This document shows, one piece after another, positions 8,463 to 17,689 of a DNA stretch of 64,000 nucleotides. The stretch's first letter is position 1, and each line of letters begins with the position of its first letter. The position numbers were made by a program, and so were the translations under genes. The notes under the pieces are model-generated. The model saw nothing but the letters and a program-made list of their open reading frames with translations, searched no databases and was not told the origin of the DNA. The stretch is from Paucimonas sp. (GTDB lineage Bacteria > Pseudomonadota > Gammaproteobacteria > Pseudomonadales > Pseudomonadaceae): contig JAIRVG010000100.1 of the NCBI GenBank assembly GCA_031253995.1, positions 1 to 64,000 on the forward strand, read 5' to 3'.

Positions 8463-8555
8463 GACGGTTCCTTGTGTGGGAAGAACAAGGAACCGATGGG
8501 ATCACCCGGCGAAATACCGGGATATGGGAATAATTACGTCTTCATATAGGAATTG

Positions 8556-8933
8556 TCAGCGCAGCAGGGCCTGGATCTGCTCCCGCAGGCTGTCGAGGTC
8601 GAACGGCTTGGCCAGGATCGGCGCGCGGAAGGCGATGGGACTGCCGGATTCGCGGATCTCCGCCGGGTAACCGCTGATGAAGATCACCTTCAGGTCCGGT
8701 CGCAGCTTGACTGCCGGCTCGGCGATATCGACCCCGGAAATGCCACCGGGCAGGCGGAAGTCGGTGACCATCAGGTCCAGGTGCGGCTTGCTGGCGAGGA
8801 TCTCGAAAGCCTGCGCGCCGTCCTCGGCGAGCAGCACCCGGTACCCCTCGCCCGACAGGTAATCATTGAGGACCATACGGATCACCGGCTCGTCCTCGAC
8901 GACCAGTACCACATCTTGTGCATCTACGCTCAT
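8556..8933 (-). CDS. Single-domain response regulator (receiver only)
   Basis: A 125-residue CheY-type receiver. The acidic pair is in VVEDEP near residue 13, the phospho-acceptor Asp58 in VTDFRLPGG, the switch Ser in FISGYP and the conserved Lys in ILAKPFD. There is no output domain. The gene is the last of a minus-strand signalling group, 53 bases after the REC-histidine kinase. FISGYPAEIR-type receivers commonly act with hybrid kinases as phosphate shuttles or sinks. Which kinase serves it cannot be told from sequence. Confidence 0.85.
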   Translation of the reverse strand: MSVDAQDVVLVVEDEPVIRMVLNDYLSGEGYRVLLAEDGAQAFEILASKPHLDLMVTDFRLPGGISGVDIAEPAVKLRPDLKVIFISGYPAEIRESGSPIAFRAPILAKPFDLDSLREQIQALLR

Positions 8934-8986
8934 GCCAACGCCTTGATTCGAATTCGTTCGGGGGTAATGACCATACGACCCCGTGC

Positions 8987-10222
8987 TTACACAGAGGTTG
9001 CCTGCGGGCGACCACTTTCATGTTCTTCATGCATTTCGCATACCAGCGGCAGCAGAACGCGGAACGTGGCGCCCTCGCCTTCGGCGCTGCTCACGCCGAT
9101 GCGCCCGCCATGGGCCAGGACGATCTGCTCGGAAATGTACAGGCCAAGACCCAGGCCAGCGACGCTGTGGTTCGACGTTACCCGTTCGAACTGCTGGAAG
9201 ATCCGCTGCTGGTTCTCCGGGCTGATGCCGATACCTTCGTCACGCACCTCGATGCAGGCCATGCCGGCGTCCTCCAGCACCCGCACGTGCACGGGGCGCT
9301 TGCGTCCGTAGCGCAACGCGTTGCTCAGCAGGTTGGCGATCACCTGCTCGATCCGGAACTCATCCCAGAAGCCTTCCACCCCGGCGCTGCATTCCAGGTC
9401 GATGACCGACCCGGCCGCCGCCGCCTGGGAGGCGAAGTTCTCCACCAGGCCACTGACCAACTGCCCCAGGTCGAAGCGCGACGGGCTGATGGACAGCTTG
9501 CCGGTACGGATCCGCGAAACGTCGAGCATGTCCTCGATCAGGCGGATCAGGCTGTTGATCTGGCGCTCGTCGCGCTCGACCATCGCGCGCATCTTGTCCA
9601 GGGTGAAGGCGTCGGCGTTGTCCTTGGCCAGGTGCAGCTTGCGCAGCTGGGTTTCCAGGATCAGGCCGTTGAGCGGCGTGCGCACCTCGTGGGAGACGAT
9701 GGACATGAAGTCGTCCCGCATGCGCACCGCCCGTTCCAGGTCGGCGCGGGCCACCTGCAGCTGCTCCAGCAACTGCTGCTGTTCTTGCTGGCTGCGCTCC
9801 AGCGCCTGCAACTGGCGGTCCAGGGCCTTGCGCTGGCGGTACAGCTCGACGAACACCGTGACCTTGCTTTTCACCGCGACGGTGTCCAGCGGCTTGTGCA
9901 GGAAGTCCACCGCACCGCTTTCGTAGCCCTTGAAGGCATAGTTCATCTCCCGCGCCGCGGCGCTGACGAAGACGATGGGGATGTGCTTGGTCTTCTCCGT
10001 GCCGCGCATCAGCTCGGCCAGTTCGAAACCGTTCATGCCGGGCATCTGCACGTCGAGGATGGCCAAGGCGAATTCGTGCTCCAGCAGCAGCGACAGGGCC
10101 TGGTCGGCGGAGCCCGCCTGGTACACCGCGCGGTCGTCCCCCTTGATCAGCGCTTCGAGCGCCAACAGGTTCTCCGGGAGATCGTCGACGATCAGCAGTT
10201 TGGCTTGGATGTGGCTCAACAT
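8987..10222 (-). CDS. Receiver-histidine kinase (REC-HisKA-HATPase)
   Basis: A 411-residue soluble protein. Residues 1-125 are a receiver with Asp57 in ILDVQMPG and Lys in FLHKPLD. A Q-rich coiled coil spans about 130-168. HisKA has the phospho-accepting His178 in SIVSHEVRTPLN, and the HATPase domain has NLLSNALRYG (N box) and GLGLGLYI (G2 box). This N-terminal-receiver kinase architecture is common next to CheB/CheR-like genes in pseudomonads. Its start overlaps the end of the CheB-like gene by 7 bases (10216-10222), so the two are translationally coupled. No membrane segment is seen, so input is probably by phosphotransfer from the upstream hybrid kinase. Confidence 0.88.
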   Translation of the reverse strand: MLSHIQAKLLIVDDLPENLLALEALIKGDDRAVYQAGSADQALSLLLEHEFALAILDVQMPGMNGFELAELMRGTEKTKHIPIVFVSAAAREMNYAFKGYESGAVDFLHKPLDTVAVKSKVTVFVELYRQRKALDRQLQALERSQQEQQQLLEQLQVARADLERAVRMRDDFMSIVSHEVRTPLNGLILETQLRKLHLAKDNADAFTLDKMRAMVERDERQINSLIRLIEDMLDVSRIRTGKLSISPSRFDLGQLVSGLVENFASQAAAAGSVIDLECSAGVEGFWDEFRIEQVIANLLSNALRYGRKRPVHVRVLEDAGMACIEVRDEGIGISPENQQRIFQQFERVTSNHSVAGLGLGLYISEQIVLAHGGRIGVSSAEGEGATFRVLLPLVCEMHEEHESGRPQATSV

Positions 10223-10791
10223 TCGTGTGATTCCAGCTTGGCGAGCAGATGCCCGATGCCATTCAAAGGGAGTACATGGTCGGGGCGATGCAGGGCCAGC
10301 GCCGCGGCGGGCATGGCCGAGACCTGGGCCTGGGCCGGGTCCTGGACGATGCTCAGACCACCCGACTGGCTGATTCGTGCCAGGCCGGCGGCGCCATCTT
10401 CGTTGGCCCCGGTCAGCAGCACCCCGGCCAGGGCCGGACCATAGGCGTCGGCGGCGGACTCGAAGAGGATGTCGATCGCCGGCCGGGAGAAGTGCACCCG
10501 CTCCTCCTGGCTCAGGGACAGGCTGCGATCACGCTCCACCGACAGGTGATAGCCGGGCCCGGCGACATAGATCATGCCGGGCTCGATGCTTTCCTTGTCC
10601 CGCGCCTCGCGCACCGCACGGCGCAACCGCCGGGCCAGGACCTCGGCCAGCTGGCTGTCGTGGTCGTCCGGCAGGTGCAGCACGCAGATCAGCGGGATGG
10701 CGAAATCCCTGGGCAGGCAGCCCATCACCGAGAGCAGCGCGCTGACCCCGCCGGCCGAGGCGCCCATGACTATCGCTTCGATGCGCTTCAT
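10216..10791 (-). CDS. CheB-like protein-glutamate methylesterase (catalytic domain only)
   Basis: A 191-residue protein that is only the CheB esterase domain, without the usual N-terminal receiver. The triad is visible: Ser12 in MGASAGG, His39 in VLHLPDD and Asp132 in LTGANEDGAAG. I chose the start at 10791 (MKRIEAIVMG). It overlaps the CheR-like stop by ATGA, and an extended frame upstream is not coding. With the CheR-like gene it could form a methylation module, but no methyl-accepting chemoreceptor is encoded here. In such clusters the targets are often the linked kinase or remain unknown. Confidence 0.88.
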   Translation of the reverse strand: MKRIEAIVMGASAGGVSALLSVMGCLPRDFAIPLICVLHLPDDHDSQLAEVLARRLRRAVREARDKESIEPGMIYVAGPGYHLSVERDRSLSLSQEERVHFSRPAIDILFESAADAYGPALAGVLLTGANEDGAAGLARISQSGGLSIVQDPAQAQVSAMPAAALALHRPDHVLPLNGIGHLLAKLESHEC

Positions 10792-11609
10792 AGCTTGCGG
10801 TAGATCCGTTCCGGCTTGACCAGCGCCTCGAAGCGGTTGGCATAGGCGGAGAAGTCCAGGGTTTCCTTGCTGCCCAGCACGAGGAAGCCGCGATGGCACA
10901 GCGACTCGTGAAACAGCCCGAAGGAGCGATCCTGCAGGTCCTTGTTGAAATAGATCAGCACATTGCGGCACGACACCAGCTGTACCTCGGAGAACACGCT
11001 GTCGGTGGCCAGGCTGTGGTCGGCGAAGGTCACGTTGTCCCGCAGGCTGCCGTCGATGATGGCGTTGCCGTAGGCGCAGGTGTAGTAGTCGCTGAAGTCG
11101 CGGGTACCGCCGGCGGCGATGTAGTTGCGCTCGTAGTCGCGCATCGCCTGCATCGTGTAGATGCCCTGCTTGGCCTTCTCCAGCGAGTTGGGGTTGATGT
11201 CGGTGGCATAGATGATGGTGCGCTCCAGCAGGCCTTCCTCGCGCAGCAGGATGGCCATGGAATACACCTCTTCGCCGGTGCTGCAGCCGGCGATCCAGAT
11301 CTTGATCGACGGCCAGGTCTTCAGGTGCGGCACCACCTCGCGGCGCAGCGCGAGGAAGTGGCTGGGGTCGCGAAACATCTCGCTGACCGGGATGGTCAGG
11401 TACTGCAGCAACTGGCTGAACATGCCCGGGTCGTGCAGCACCCGTTCCTGCAGGGCGGTGATGGTCGCGCACTCGAACTGGCGCACGGCATGCAGGATCC
11501 GGCGCTTGATGGAAGCGCCGGAGTAGTCGCGGAAATCGTAGCTGTACTTGAGGTAGATGGCCTCGATCAGCAGACGGATCTCGATGTCGGTATTACGCTC
11601 GCTAGTCAA
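10788..11609 (-). CDS. CheR-like protein-glutamate O-methyltransferase
   Basis: A CheR-family SAM-dependent methyltransferase. The N-terminal helical domain has an IKRRI motif. The SAM-binding motif is WIAGCSTGEEVYS, followed by the ATDINP motif and CRNVLIYF. I prefer a TTG start at 11609 (TTGA overlap with the stop of the upstream kinase, GGAG a few bases before), giving 273 residues. A GTG at 11633 would add eight residues but sits deeper inside the kinase gene. It is translationally coupled to the kinase upstream and to cheB-like downstream. Substrate proteins are not known. Confidence 0.88.
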   Translation of the reverse strand: MTSERNTDIEIRLLIEAIYLKYSYDFRDYSGASIKRRILHAVRQFECATITALQERVLHDPGMFSQLLQYLTIPVSEMFRDPSHFLALRREVVPHLKTWPSIKIWIAGCSTGEEVYSMAILLREEGLLERTIIYATDINPNSLEKAKQGIYTMQAMRDYERNYIAAGGTRDFSDYYTCAYGNAIIDGSLRDNVTFADHSLATDSVFSEVQLVSCRNVLIYFNKDLQDRSFGLFHESLCHRGFLVLGSKETLDFSAYANRFEALVKPERIYRKL

Positions 11610-14600
11610 ATTCGCTCCAGTTGCGGCAGCCACACACGGATCAGGGAAAACAGCCGGTCGAGGTCGATCGGCTTGGCCAGGTAGTCATTGGCCCCGGCCT
11701 GCAGGCAGCGCTCCTGATCGTCCTTCATCGCCTTGGCGGTGACGGCGATGATCGGCAGCTTGCGCCAGCGCGGATCCTTGCGGATCAGGCGGGTCGCCTC
11801 GAAGCCATCCATCTCCGGCATCATCACGTCCATCAGCACCAGGTCGATATCGCCGCCCTGTTCCAGGCGCTCGATGGATTCGCGGCCGTTGCGCGCGATC
11901 TCCACCAGGGCGCCCTTGTGTTCCAGGGCGCTGGTCAGGGCGAAGATGTTGCGCACATCGTCGTCCACCAGGAGGATCTTGCGCCCCTCGAAGACCTTGT
12001 CGCGGCTGCGGGCGGTCCTGAGCATGCGCTGCCTTTCATGGGACAGCGTCGATTCGACTTTGTGCAGGAACAATGTCACTTCGTCCAGCAGGCGCTCCGG
12101 CGAGCGCGCGCCCTTGATGATGATCGAGCGCGAATACTTGAGCAGCTCGGCTTCTTCGTCGCGGCTCAGGTTGCGCCCGGTGTAGACGATCACCGGCGGG
12201 AAGGACTGGATCTCGTCCACGGTCATGCGCTTGAGCAGCTCGTTGCCGGGCATGTCCGGCAGCTTGAAGTCGATCACCATGCAGTCGTAGACGTGGGCCT
12301 TGAGCAGCTCCAGGGCCTCCTGGGCGGTACCCACGGCGGTGATCTGCACGTCATCGTCGCCGATCAGGCGGGCGATGCTCTCGCGCTGCAGGTCGTCGTC
12401 CTCCACCAGGAGGATGTGCTTGAGCTTCTGCGTCAGCTTCTCCTCCAGGCGGGCGAATACCGATTTCAGCTCGTCGCGGCTGGTGGGCTTGACCACGTAG
12501 CCCACCGCGCCCATGTGCAGGGCGGTTTCGATGCGGTCCTCGACCGAGATCACGTGCACCGGGATATGCCGGGTGGCGGTCTGTTCCTTGAGGCGCTGCA
12601 GCACGGTCAGCCCGGAATGGTCGGGCAGGCGCATGTCCAGCAGGATGGCGTCGGGGACGAAGCGCTCGGCCAGCTCGAAACCGTCGTCGGCGGCGTGGGC
12701 CACCAGGCAGTTGTAGCCCAGCTCGTGGGCCAGGTCGAAGAGGATGCGGGCGAAGTTCGGTTCGTCCTCGATCACCAGGATGCAACGGTTGGTGAACGGT
12801 GCCTTGTGCCGGTCGTCTTCGAAGGCCGGGCGCCGCGTTGGCAGCGGCAGCGGCGCGTCCTCGACCGGAGCCGGGCGCGGGGCGATGCGTGGCAGCGGCA
12901 ACGGCTGCGGCCGGTTGAGCGGCGCCTGCGGCGGCTGGTCGACGATGGGCTCGTAGGTCTCCGGCAGGGTCAGGCTGAACACGCTGCCCTCGCCTGGCGT
13001 GCTCTGCACCTGGATCTGCCCGCCCAGCAGGCGCGCCAGGTCGCGGGAGATCGACAGGCCCAGGCCGGTGCCGCCATAACGGCGATTGGTGGTGCCGTCG
13101 GCCTGGTGGAAAGCCTCGAAGATGGTCTGCTGCTGGTCGGCGGCAATGCCGATGCCGCTGTCCTGCACATGGAACACCAGGCCGACGCCGGGCTGGTGGT
13201 CGACGGTCAGGCTGACCTGGCCTTTCTCGGTGAACTTCACCGCGTTGGACAGCAGGTTCTTGAGGATCTGTTCCAGGCGCTGGCGGTCGGTGTACAGGGT
13301 CGCCGGCGCATGCGGCTCGACGATCACCTCGAAGTCCAGGCCCTTGTGCGCCGCCAGCGGCTCGAACATCGCCCGCAGGCCGTCGGCCAGGCGCGCCACC
13401 TGGGTGGTCTCGGCGCGTACATCGAGCTTGCCGGCCTCGACCTTGGCGATGTCGAGGATGTCGTTGATCAGGTTGAGCAGGTCGTTGCCCGCCGAATAGA
13501 TCGACTCGGCGAACTTCACCTGCTCGTCGCTGAGGTTCTCCTGGGGGTTCTCCGCCAGCAGCTTGGCCAGGATCAGCGAGCTGTTCAGCGGCGTGCGCAG
13601 CTCGTGGGACATGTTGGCGAGGAATTCCGACTTGTACTTGCTGGAACGCTGCAGTTCCTCGGCGCGCTCCTGCAATTGCACCTGGGCTTCGTTGAGCTCG
13701 GTGTTCTTCACGTCCAGGGCGTCGCGCTGCGAGGACAGGGCCTCGGTGCGCTCGGCCAGCTGTTCGTTGGTCTGCTCCAGTTCCGCGCGCTGGGTTTCCA
13801 GGTGCGCCTGGGACTCCTTGAGTACCCGCGACTGTTCTTCCAGTTCCTCGTTGGCGGTCTTCAGCTCTTCCTGCTGGACCTGCAGTTCCTCGTTGAGCTG
13901 CTGGGTCTGGGCCAGCACTTCCTGCAGGCGCTGGCGGTAGCGCGCGCTCTCGATGGAGGTGCCGAGGTTGCCGGCGACCCGCTCCAGCAGTTCGCCGTCA
14001 CGCGGGCTCAGCGGGCGCAGGAAGCCCAGCTCGATCACCCCGTTGATCTGCCCGTCGTTGGTGGCCGGCATCAGCATCACGCTGCGCGGCAGGCCTTCGC
14101 CCAGGCCGGAGCTGACCTTGAAGTAGTCCTCCGGCACGTCGTCCAGGGTCAGCAGGCGATTCTGCACCAGGGCCTGGCCCACCATGCCTTCATTGGGCGC
14201 GATCACCTGGTCGCGGCCATCCTGTTCGCGGGAGAAACCGTAGCTGGCCACCCGGTGCAGGTTGTCCTGCTCGTCGCGCACGTACAGGGCGGCGACCACG
14301 CTGCCCAGGTAGTTGGAGAAGAACTGCAGAATGTTGTGGCCCAGGGTCGGCAGGGTCTGCTGGCCCAGCACCCGCTCGGCCAGCTGGCTCTGCCCGGTGC
14401 GGATCCAGGTCTGCTGTTGCAGCACCTCGCTGGCGCGCTGCTGGGCGTCGAGATTGGCCTGGTAGCTGCCCGACAGGTTGAGCAGGTCACGCCGGCCGAC
14501 CCAGGCCAGCAGGCCGCTGACGACGATGACGAACAGCAGGTACAGGGAGATCGACACCCAGGTGGTGGTGCTCACCTGTTCGTTGCGTTTTTCCCGCAGC

Positions 14601-15112
14601 TGTTGCTCCAGGTAGACGAAGTCCTCGTATTCCTTGCGGATCTGGTCGGTCACCCGCTTGCCGCGACCGGCCTCGATATCCGAGCGGTAGTCGCCGCCGC
14701 TGCGGCGCAGTTCGATCATGTCCTTGGCGAAGTCGTTCCACTCCTCCTGCAGGGCGTCGAGGCGCTTGAGCCGGTCGATCTGGACCGGGTTGTCGGCCAC
14801 CAGCTCGCGCAGCGTTTCCATCTGCGCCCTGATTCGCGGCCGGGCCAGCTCGTAGGGGTCGAGGAAGTGTTCCTCGCCGGTGAGCAGGTAGCCGCGCATG
14901 CCGGTTTCCTTGTCGATGGAAAGCTTGAGCGACTCGTTGGCGTTGTTGATCACCCGGTCGGTATGCCCGACCCACTGGATCACCGATAACAGGTACGCGA
15001 TCACCGCGATGAACACCACGGCGCTCAGCAGCCCCACGCCCAGGGGCAGGCTGACGTTGCGTACCAGCAGCTTCTGGAAGCGCTGCTGATCGACTGAATT
15101 TGACTGATTCAT
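11606..15112 (-). CDS. Hybrid sensor histidine kinase with CHASE3, GAF and three receiver domains
   Basis: An 1168-residue membrane kinase. TM1 lies at about 21-46, a periplasmic CHASE3-type helical domain at about 50-182 and TM2 at about 185-206. A GAF domain follows at about 240-390 and a long E/Q-rich coiled coil at about 395-490. HisKA has His503 (NMSHELRTPLN), and the HATPase domain (about 610-740) has NLLSNAVKFTE. Three receivers follow, with phospho-acceptor aspartates in LLDMRLPD, VIDFKLPD and LMDVMMPEMDG. Serial receivers suggest a multistep relay, perhaps into the REC-kinase and single receivers nearby. It heads the minus-strand operon. The 250-base gap to the divergent receiver gene holds the promoters. 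The signal is unknown. Confidence 0.9.
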   Translation of the reverse strand: MNQSNSVDQQRFQKLLVRNVSLPLGVGLLSAVVFIAVIAYLLSVIQWVGHTDRVINNANESLKLSIDKETGMRGYLLTGEEHFLDPYELARPRIRAQMETLRELVADNPVQIDRLKRLDALQEEWNDFAKDMIELRRSGGDYRSDIEAGRGKRVTDQIRKEYEDFVYLEQQLREKRNEQVSTTTWVSISLYLLFVIVVSGLLAWVGRRDLLNLSGSYQANLDAQQRASEVLQQQTWIRTGQSQLAERVLGQQTLPTLGHNILQFFSNYLGSVVAALYVRDEQDNLHRVASYGFSREQDGRDQVIAPNEGMVGQALVQNRLLTLDDVPEDYFKVSSGLGEGLPRSVMLMPATNDGQINGVIELGFLRPLSPRDGELLERVAGNLGTSIESARYRQRLQEVLAQTQQLNEELQVQQEELKTANEELEEQSRVLKESQAHLETQRAELEQTNEQLAERTEALSSQRDALDVKNTELNEAQVQLQERAEELQRSSKYKSEFLANMSHELRTPLNSSLILAKLLAENPQENLSDEQVKFAESIYSAGNDLLNLINDILDIAKVEAGKLDVRAETTQVARLADGLRAMFEPLAAHKGLDFEVIVEPHAPATLYTDRQRLEQILKNLLSNAVKFTEKGQVSLTVDHQPGVGLVFHVQDSGIGIAADQQQTIFEAFHQADGTTNRRYGGTGLGLSISRDLARLLGGQIQVQSTPGEGSVFSLTLPETYEPIVDQPPQAPLNRPQPLPLPRIAPRPAPVEDAPLPLPTRRPAFEDDRHKAPFTNRCILVIEDEPNFARILFDLAHELGYNCLVAHAADDGFELAERFVPDAILLDMRLPDHSGLTVLQRLKEQTATRHIPVHVISVEDRIETALHMGAVGYVVKPTSRDELKSVFARLEEKLTQKLKHILLVEDDDLQRESIARLIGDDDVQITAVGTAQEALELLKAHVYDCMVIDFKLPDMPGNELLKRMTVDEIQSFPPVIVYTGRNLSRDEEAELLKYSRSIIIKGARSPERLLDEVTLFLHKVESTLSHERQRMLRTARSRDKVFEGRKILLVDDDVRNIFALTSALEHKGALVEIARNGRESIERLEQGGDIDLVLMDVMMPEMDGFEATRLIRKDPRWRKLPIIAVTAKAMKDDQERCLQAGANDYLAKPIDLDRLFSLIRVWLPQLERI

Positions 15113-15381
15113 CTGTTGGTCCGTGCGGCAGAGTGGCAGTTGTTTTTCTGGGTTCGTGGTTCCGAAATGGCGCTCTGGAGGCCAGGTGGAACGGCGCAGT
15201 GCTCACAGTCTATCCGTCTTCGCGGCTTCCGGCAGGGCACAAAGCCAGTATTTGAGGCATGACGTGCGCATTCGTTCCGTGCATTATCGCGACCCGCTAT
15301 GCTGCACGCAGGGATGCCGGGGAACTTCCGGCGCCGTGCTGTTTACAGAGCTAGTACCAATCATTGCCGCAGGAGTCACCC

Positions 15382-15738
15382 ATGCCCGCCACTTCCCCGC
15401 TTCTGGTCGTCGAGGACGACAACATCGTGCGCATGCTGATGGTCGACGTCCTCGAAGAACTGGGATACGAGGTCAGGGAGGCCGAGGACGCCGAGCAGGC
15501 GCTGCAATTGCTGGGCGATCCAGGTGAGCATTTCGCCCTGATGCTGACCGATGTCGGCCTGCCGGGGATCGACGGCAAGGAACTGGCCCGGCAGACCCGG
15601 GAGATGCGGCCGCTGCTGCCGATCCTGTTTGCCAGTGGCTATGGGCAGAGCATCGAGGTACCCGAGGGCATGCACATGATCAGCAAGCCGTTCAGTATCG
15701 ATCAGTTGCGCGAGAAGATGCGCACGATTCTGGGATAG
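15382..15738 (+). CDS. Single-domain response regulator
   Basis: A 118-residue receiver. The ATG at 15382 is preferred over the in-frame TTG at 15364 because AGGAG (15371-15375) is correctly spaced before it. Acidic residues are in VVEDDN, Asp57 in LTDVGLPGIDG, the conserved Ser in FASGYG and Lys in ISKPFS. It is divergently transcribed from the hybrid kinase operon, a usual position for a partner receiver. An 11-base perfect inverted repeat follows its stop. Confidence 0.85.
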   Translation: MPATSPLLVVEDDNIVRMLMVDVLEELGYEVREAEDAEQALQLLGDPGEHFALMLTDVGLPGIDGKELARQTREMRPLLPILFASGYGQSIEVPEGMHMISKPFSIDQLREKMRTILG

Positions 15739-15746
15739 CTGTTTGG

Positions 15747-15783
15747 GCTGGTGCTGGATCAACACACGATACCCAGCACCAGC
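15747..15783 (+). terminator. Inverted repeat, likely transcription terminator of the receiver gene
   Basis: GCTGGTGCTGG at 15747-15757 is perfectly repeated in inverse at 15773-15783 with a 15-base loop, starting nine bases after the stop codon. No T-run follows, so it may be a weak or Rho-assisted terminator. Confidence 0.5.
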
Positions 15784-16126
15784 ACCGCGCTGTCTTCAGA
15801 TTGAAATGTGACCAACGGGTCACCCTTTTATTCCCTCCTCTCCTACACTCCAGAATCCTGCCTGGTTCCGCCCGGAAGCATTCGGCGAAAAACATTGAAC
15901 CTTCCGTGAACCCGGCCAGTCAGGAATTCAAGTAGGTCAACGTTTCCGGCATTCCCGGACGCGACCCGCCCATCCCTACACTTCGTCACCTCGTCAGCGG
16001 CAGGAGCGCCGGCTGGCGCAGCGCTTGCACGAGTGACCGGGACGCACCACCGAACAGAAGAGAGAAACCGAACAGGCATCGCATTCGGGCGCATCGCCCA
16101 AAAAAACAAGGGACGGAGAGAAGTAA
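15784..16126. other. Upstream region of the alpha-glucan/trehalose operon
   Basis: About 340 bases without a gene, and so the place where the long glg/tre operon must be promoted. It is more AT-rich between 15784 and 15960. A GGAGAGAAG purine run at about 16114-16122 is the ribosome binding site of glgA. A weak AlgU-like pattern (GAACCT at 15897, then TCAGG) is too degenerate to call. Confidence 0.4.
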
Positions 16127-17686
16127 ATGATCAGTGCCGCTGTCGAACCGCATATCGAGCATTTCAATCCAGACAACAGCGCCCCCGTGGGCAGTGACAT
16201 CGTGGGCACCGGTCTCGGCTTCGTCGGCGACAACAGGCAGAACCGGCACAAACGCAAAGTCCTGTTCGTCACCTCGGAAATCGCCGACCTGGTCAAGACC
16301 GGCGGCCTGGGCGACGTCTCCGCCGCCCTGCCCCGCGCCCTGCGCCACCTGCACGACGTGCGCGTGCTGATCCCCGGCTACCCCCAGGTGATGGACAGCG
16401 ACAACCCGATCCACGTGGTCGGCGAACTCGGTGGCCACGCCGCCCTGCCACCCTGCCAGATCGGCCGCATGGACCTGCCCGACGGCCTGGTCATCTACGT
16501 GCTGATCTGCCCCGAGCTGTACCAGCGCGAGGGCACCCCCTACGGCGCCAACAACGGCCGCGACTGGCCGGACAACCATATCCGCTTCGCCCGCCTGGGC
16601 CTGGCCGCCGCGGAAATCGCCGCCGGCGAAGGCATGGTCCACTGGACCCCGGACCTGATCCACGCCCACGACTGGCCCGCAGGCCTGGCCCCGGCCTACA
16701 TGCACTGGCGCGGCCTGAGCACGCCGACCCTTTTCACCATCCACAACCTCGCCTACCAGGGCGTGGTCAGCCGCGCCTGCTGCCCGGAACTGGCGATCCC
16801 CGACCACGCCCAGCAGCAGGAAGGCATGGAGTTCTACGGCAAGCTGTCGTTCCTCAAGGCCGGCCTGGCCTACTCCAGCCACATCACCACGGTCAGCGCC
16901 ACCTACGCCCGCGAGATCACCACCCCGGCGTTCGGCTGTGGCCTGGACGGCTTCCTCGACAGCAAGGCGCAGCAAGGCCTGTTGAGCGGTATTCCAAATG
17001 GCATCGACGAGAGCTGGAACTCGGCCACCGACAGCCATCTGCAACACCGTTTCGGCCTCAACGACTGGGACGGCAAGGCCGCCAACGCCACCGAGGTGCG
17101 CCAGCTGTTCGGCCTTGAGCCGTCCACCGGCCCGCTGTTCGCCGTGGTCTCGCGCCTGGTCTACCAGAAGGGCCTGGACCTGACCCTGGGCGTTGCCGAA
17201 TACATCGTCCAGCAAGGCGGGCAGATCTGCGTGATCGGCCGCGGCGAACCGGAGGAAGAACAGGCCATGCGCGACCTGGCCCTGCGTCATCCGGGCCGTG
17301 TCGGGGTGCGCATCGGCTTCAACGAGACCGACGCCCGGCGCATGTTCGCCGGCAGCGACTTCCTGCTCATGCCCTCGCGCTACGAGCCCTGCGGCCTCAG
17401 CCAGATGTACGCGCAGCGCTTCGGCTCCTTGCCGGTGGCGCGTAACACCGGCGGCCTGGCCGACACCATCGAGAACGGCGTCACCGGCTTCCTCTTCGAT
17501 GAATCCACCGTGGAAAGCTACCGCGAGGCGCTGCAACGGGCCTTCTATGTCTACGGCAAGAAGGACCTGCTCAACGCCATGCGCTGCCTGGCCATGACCC
17601 AACCCTTCAACTGGTGCCAGGCGGTGGAACCCTACGCCCGGCTGTACGAGGAACTGGTCGAACGCGCCACGTGCCAGCGGGGGTGA
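16127..17686 (+). CDS. glgA: Glycogen/alpha-glucan synthase (GT5)
   Basis: A 519-residue bacterial-type glycogen synthase. The nucleotide-sugar loop is DLVKTGGLGDV (Lys57). The C-terminal half has SRLVYQKGLDLTL, the donor-site motif SRYEPCGLSQ and RNTGGLADTI. A non-conserved ~43-residue N-terminal extension precedes the fold, making it longer than E. coli GlgA (477). It transfers glucose from ADP- or UDP-glucose to the non-reducing end of alpha-1,4-glucan. No glgC is seen here, so donor choice is open. It is first in the operon; treZ starts three bases after its stop. In Pseudomonas aeruginosa the equivalent cluster links alpha-glucan and trehalose metabolism to desiccation and osmotic tolerance. 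Confidence 0.95.
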   Translation: MISAAVEPHIEHFNPDNSAPVGSDIVGTGLGFVGDNRQNRHKRKVLFVTSEIADLVKTGGLGDVSAALPRALRHLHDVRVLIPGYPQVMDSDNPIHVVGELGGHAALPPCQIGRMDLPDGLVIYVLICPELYQREGTPYGANNGRDWPDNHIRFARLGLAAAEIAAGEGMVHWTPDLIHAHDWPAGLAPAYMHWRGLSTPTLFTIHNLAYQGVVSRACCPELAIPDHAQQQEGMEFYGKLSFLKAGLAYSSHITTVSATYAREITTPAFGCGLDGFLDSKAQQGLLSGIPNGIDESWNSATDSHLQHRFGLNDWDGKAANATEVRQLFGLEPSTGPLFAVVSRLVYQKGLDLTLGVAEYIVQQGGQICVIGRGEPEEEQAMRDLALRHPGRVGVRIGFNETDARRMFAGSDFLLMPSRYEPCGLSQMYAQRFGSLPVARNTGGLADTIENGVTGFLFDESTVESYREALQRAFYVYGKKDLLNAMRCLAMTQPFNWCQAVEPYARLYEELVERATCQRG

Positions 17687-17689
17687 GCC

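Noticed and set aside
7545..8549. 334-codon plus-strand frame opposite the DUF2235 gene
   Set aside because: Shadow frame with no domain content; the minus-strand gene has catalytic motifs and typical codon use.
11621..14989. 1122-codon open frame on the plus strand opposite the hybrid kinase
   Set aside because: Antisense shadow of a strongly biased GC-rich gene; the product is low-complexity H/Q/L/V-rich and lacks domains, while the minus-strand kinase has all its motifs.
15897..15924. AlgU (sigma-22) promoter-like pattern upstream of glgA
   Set aside because: GAACCT with TCAGG matches only part of the GAACTT-N16/17-TCTGA consensus; too weak to call although stress control would make biological sense.
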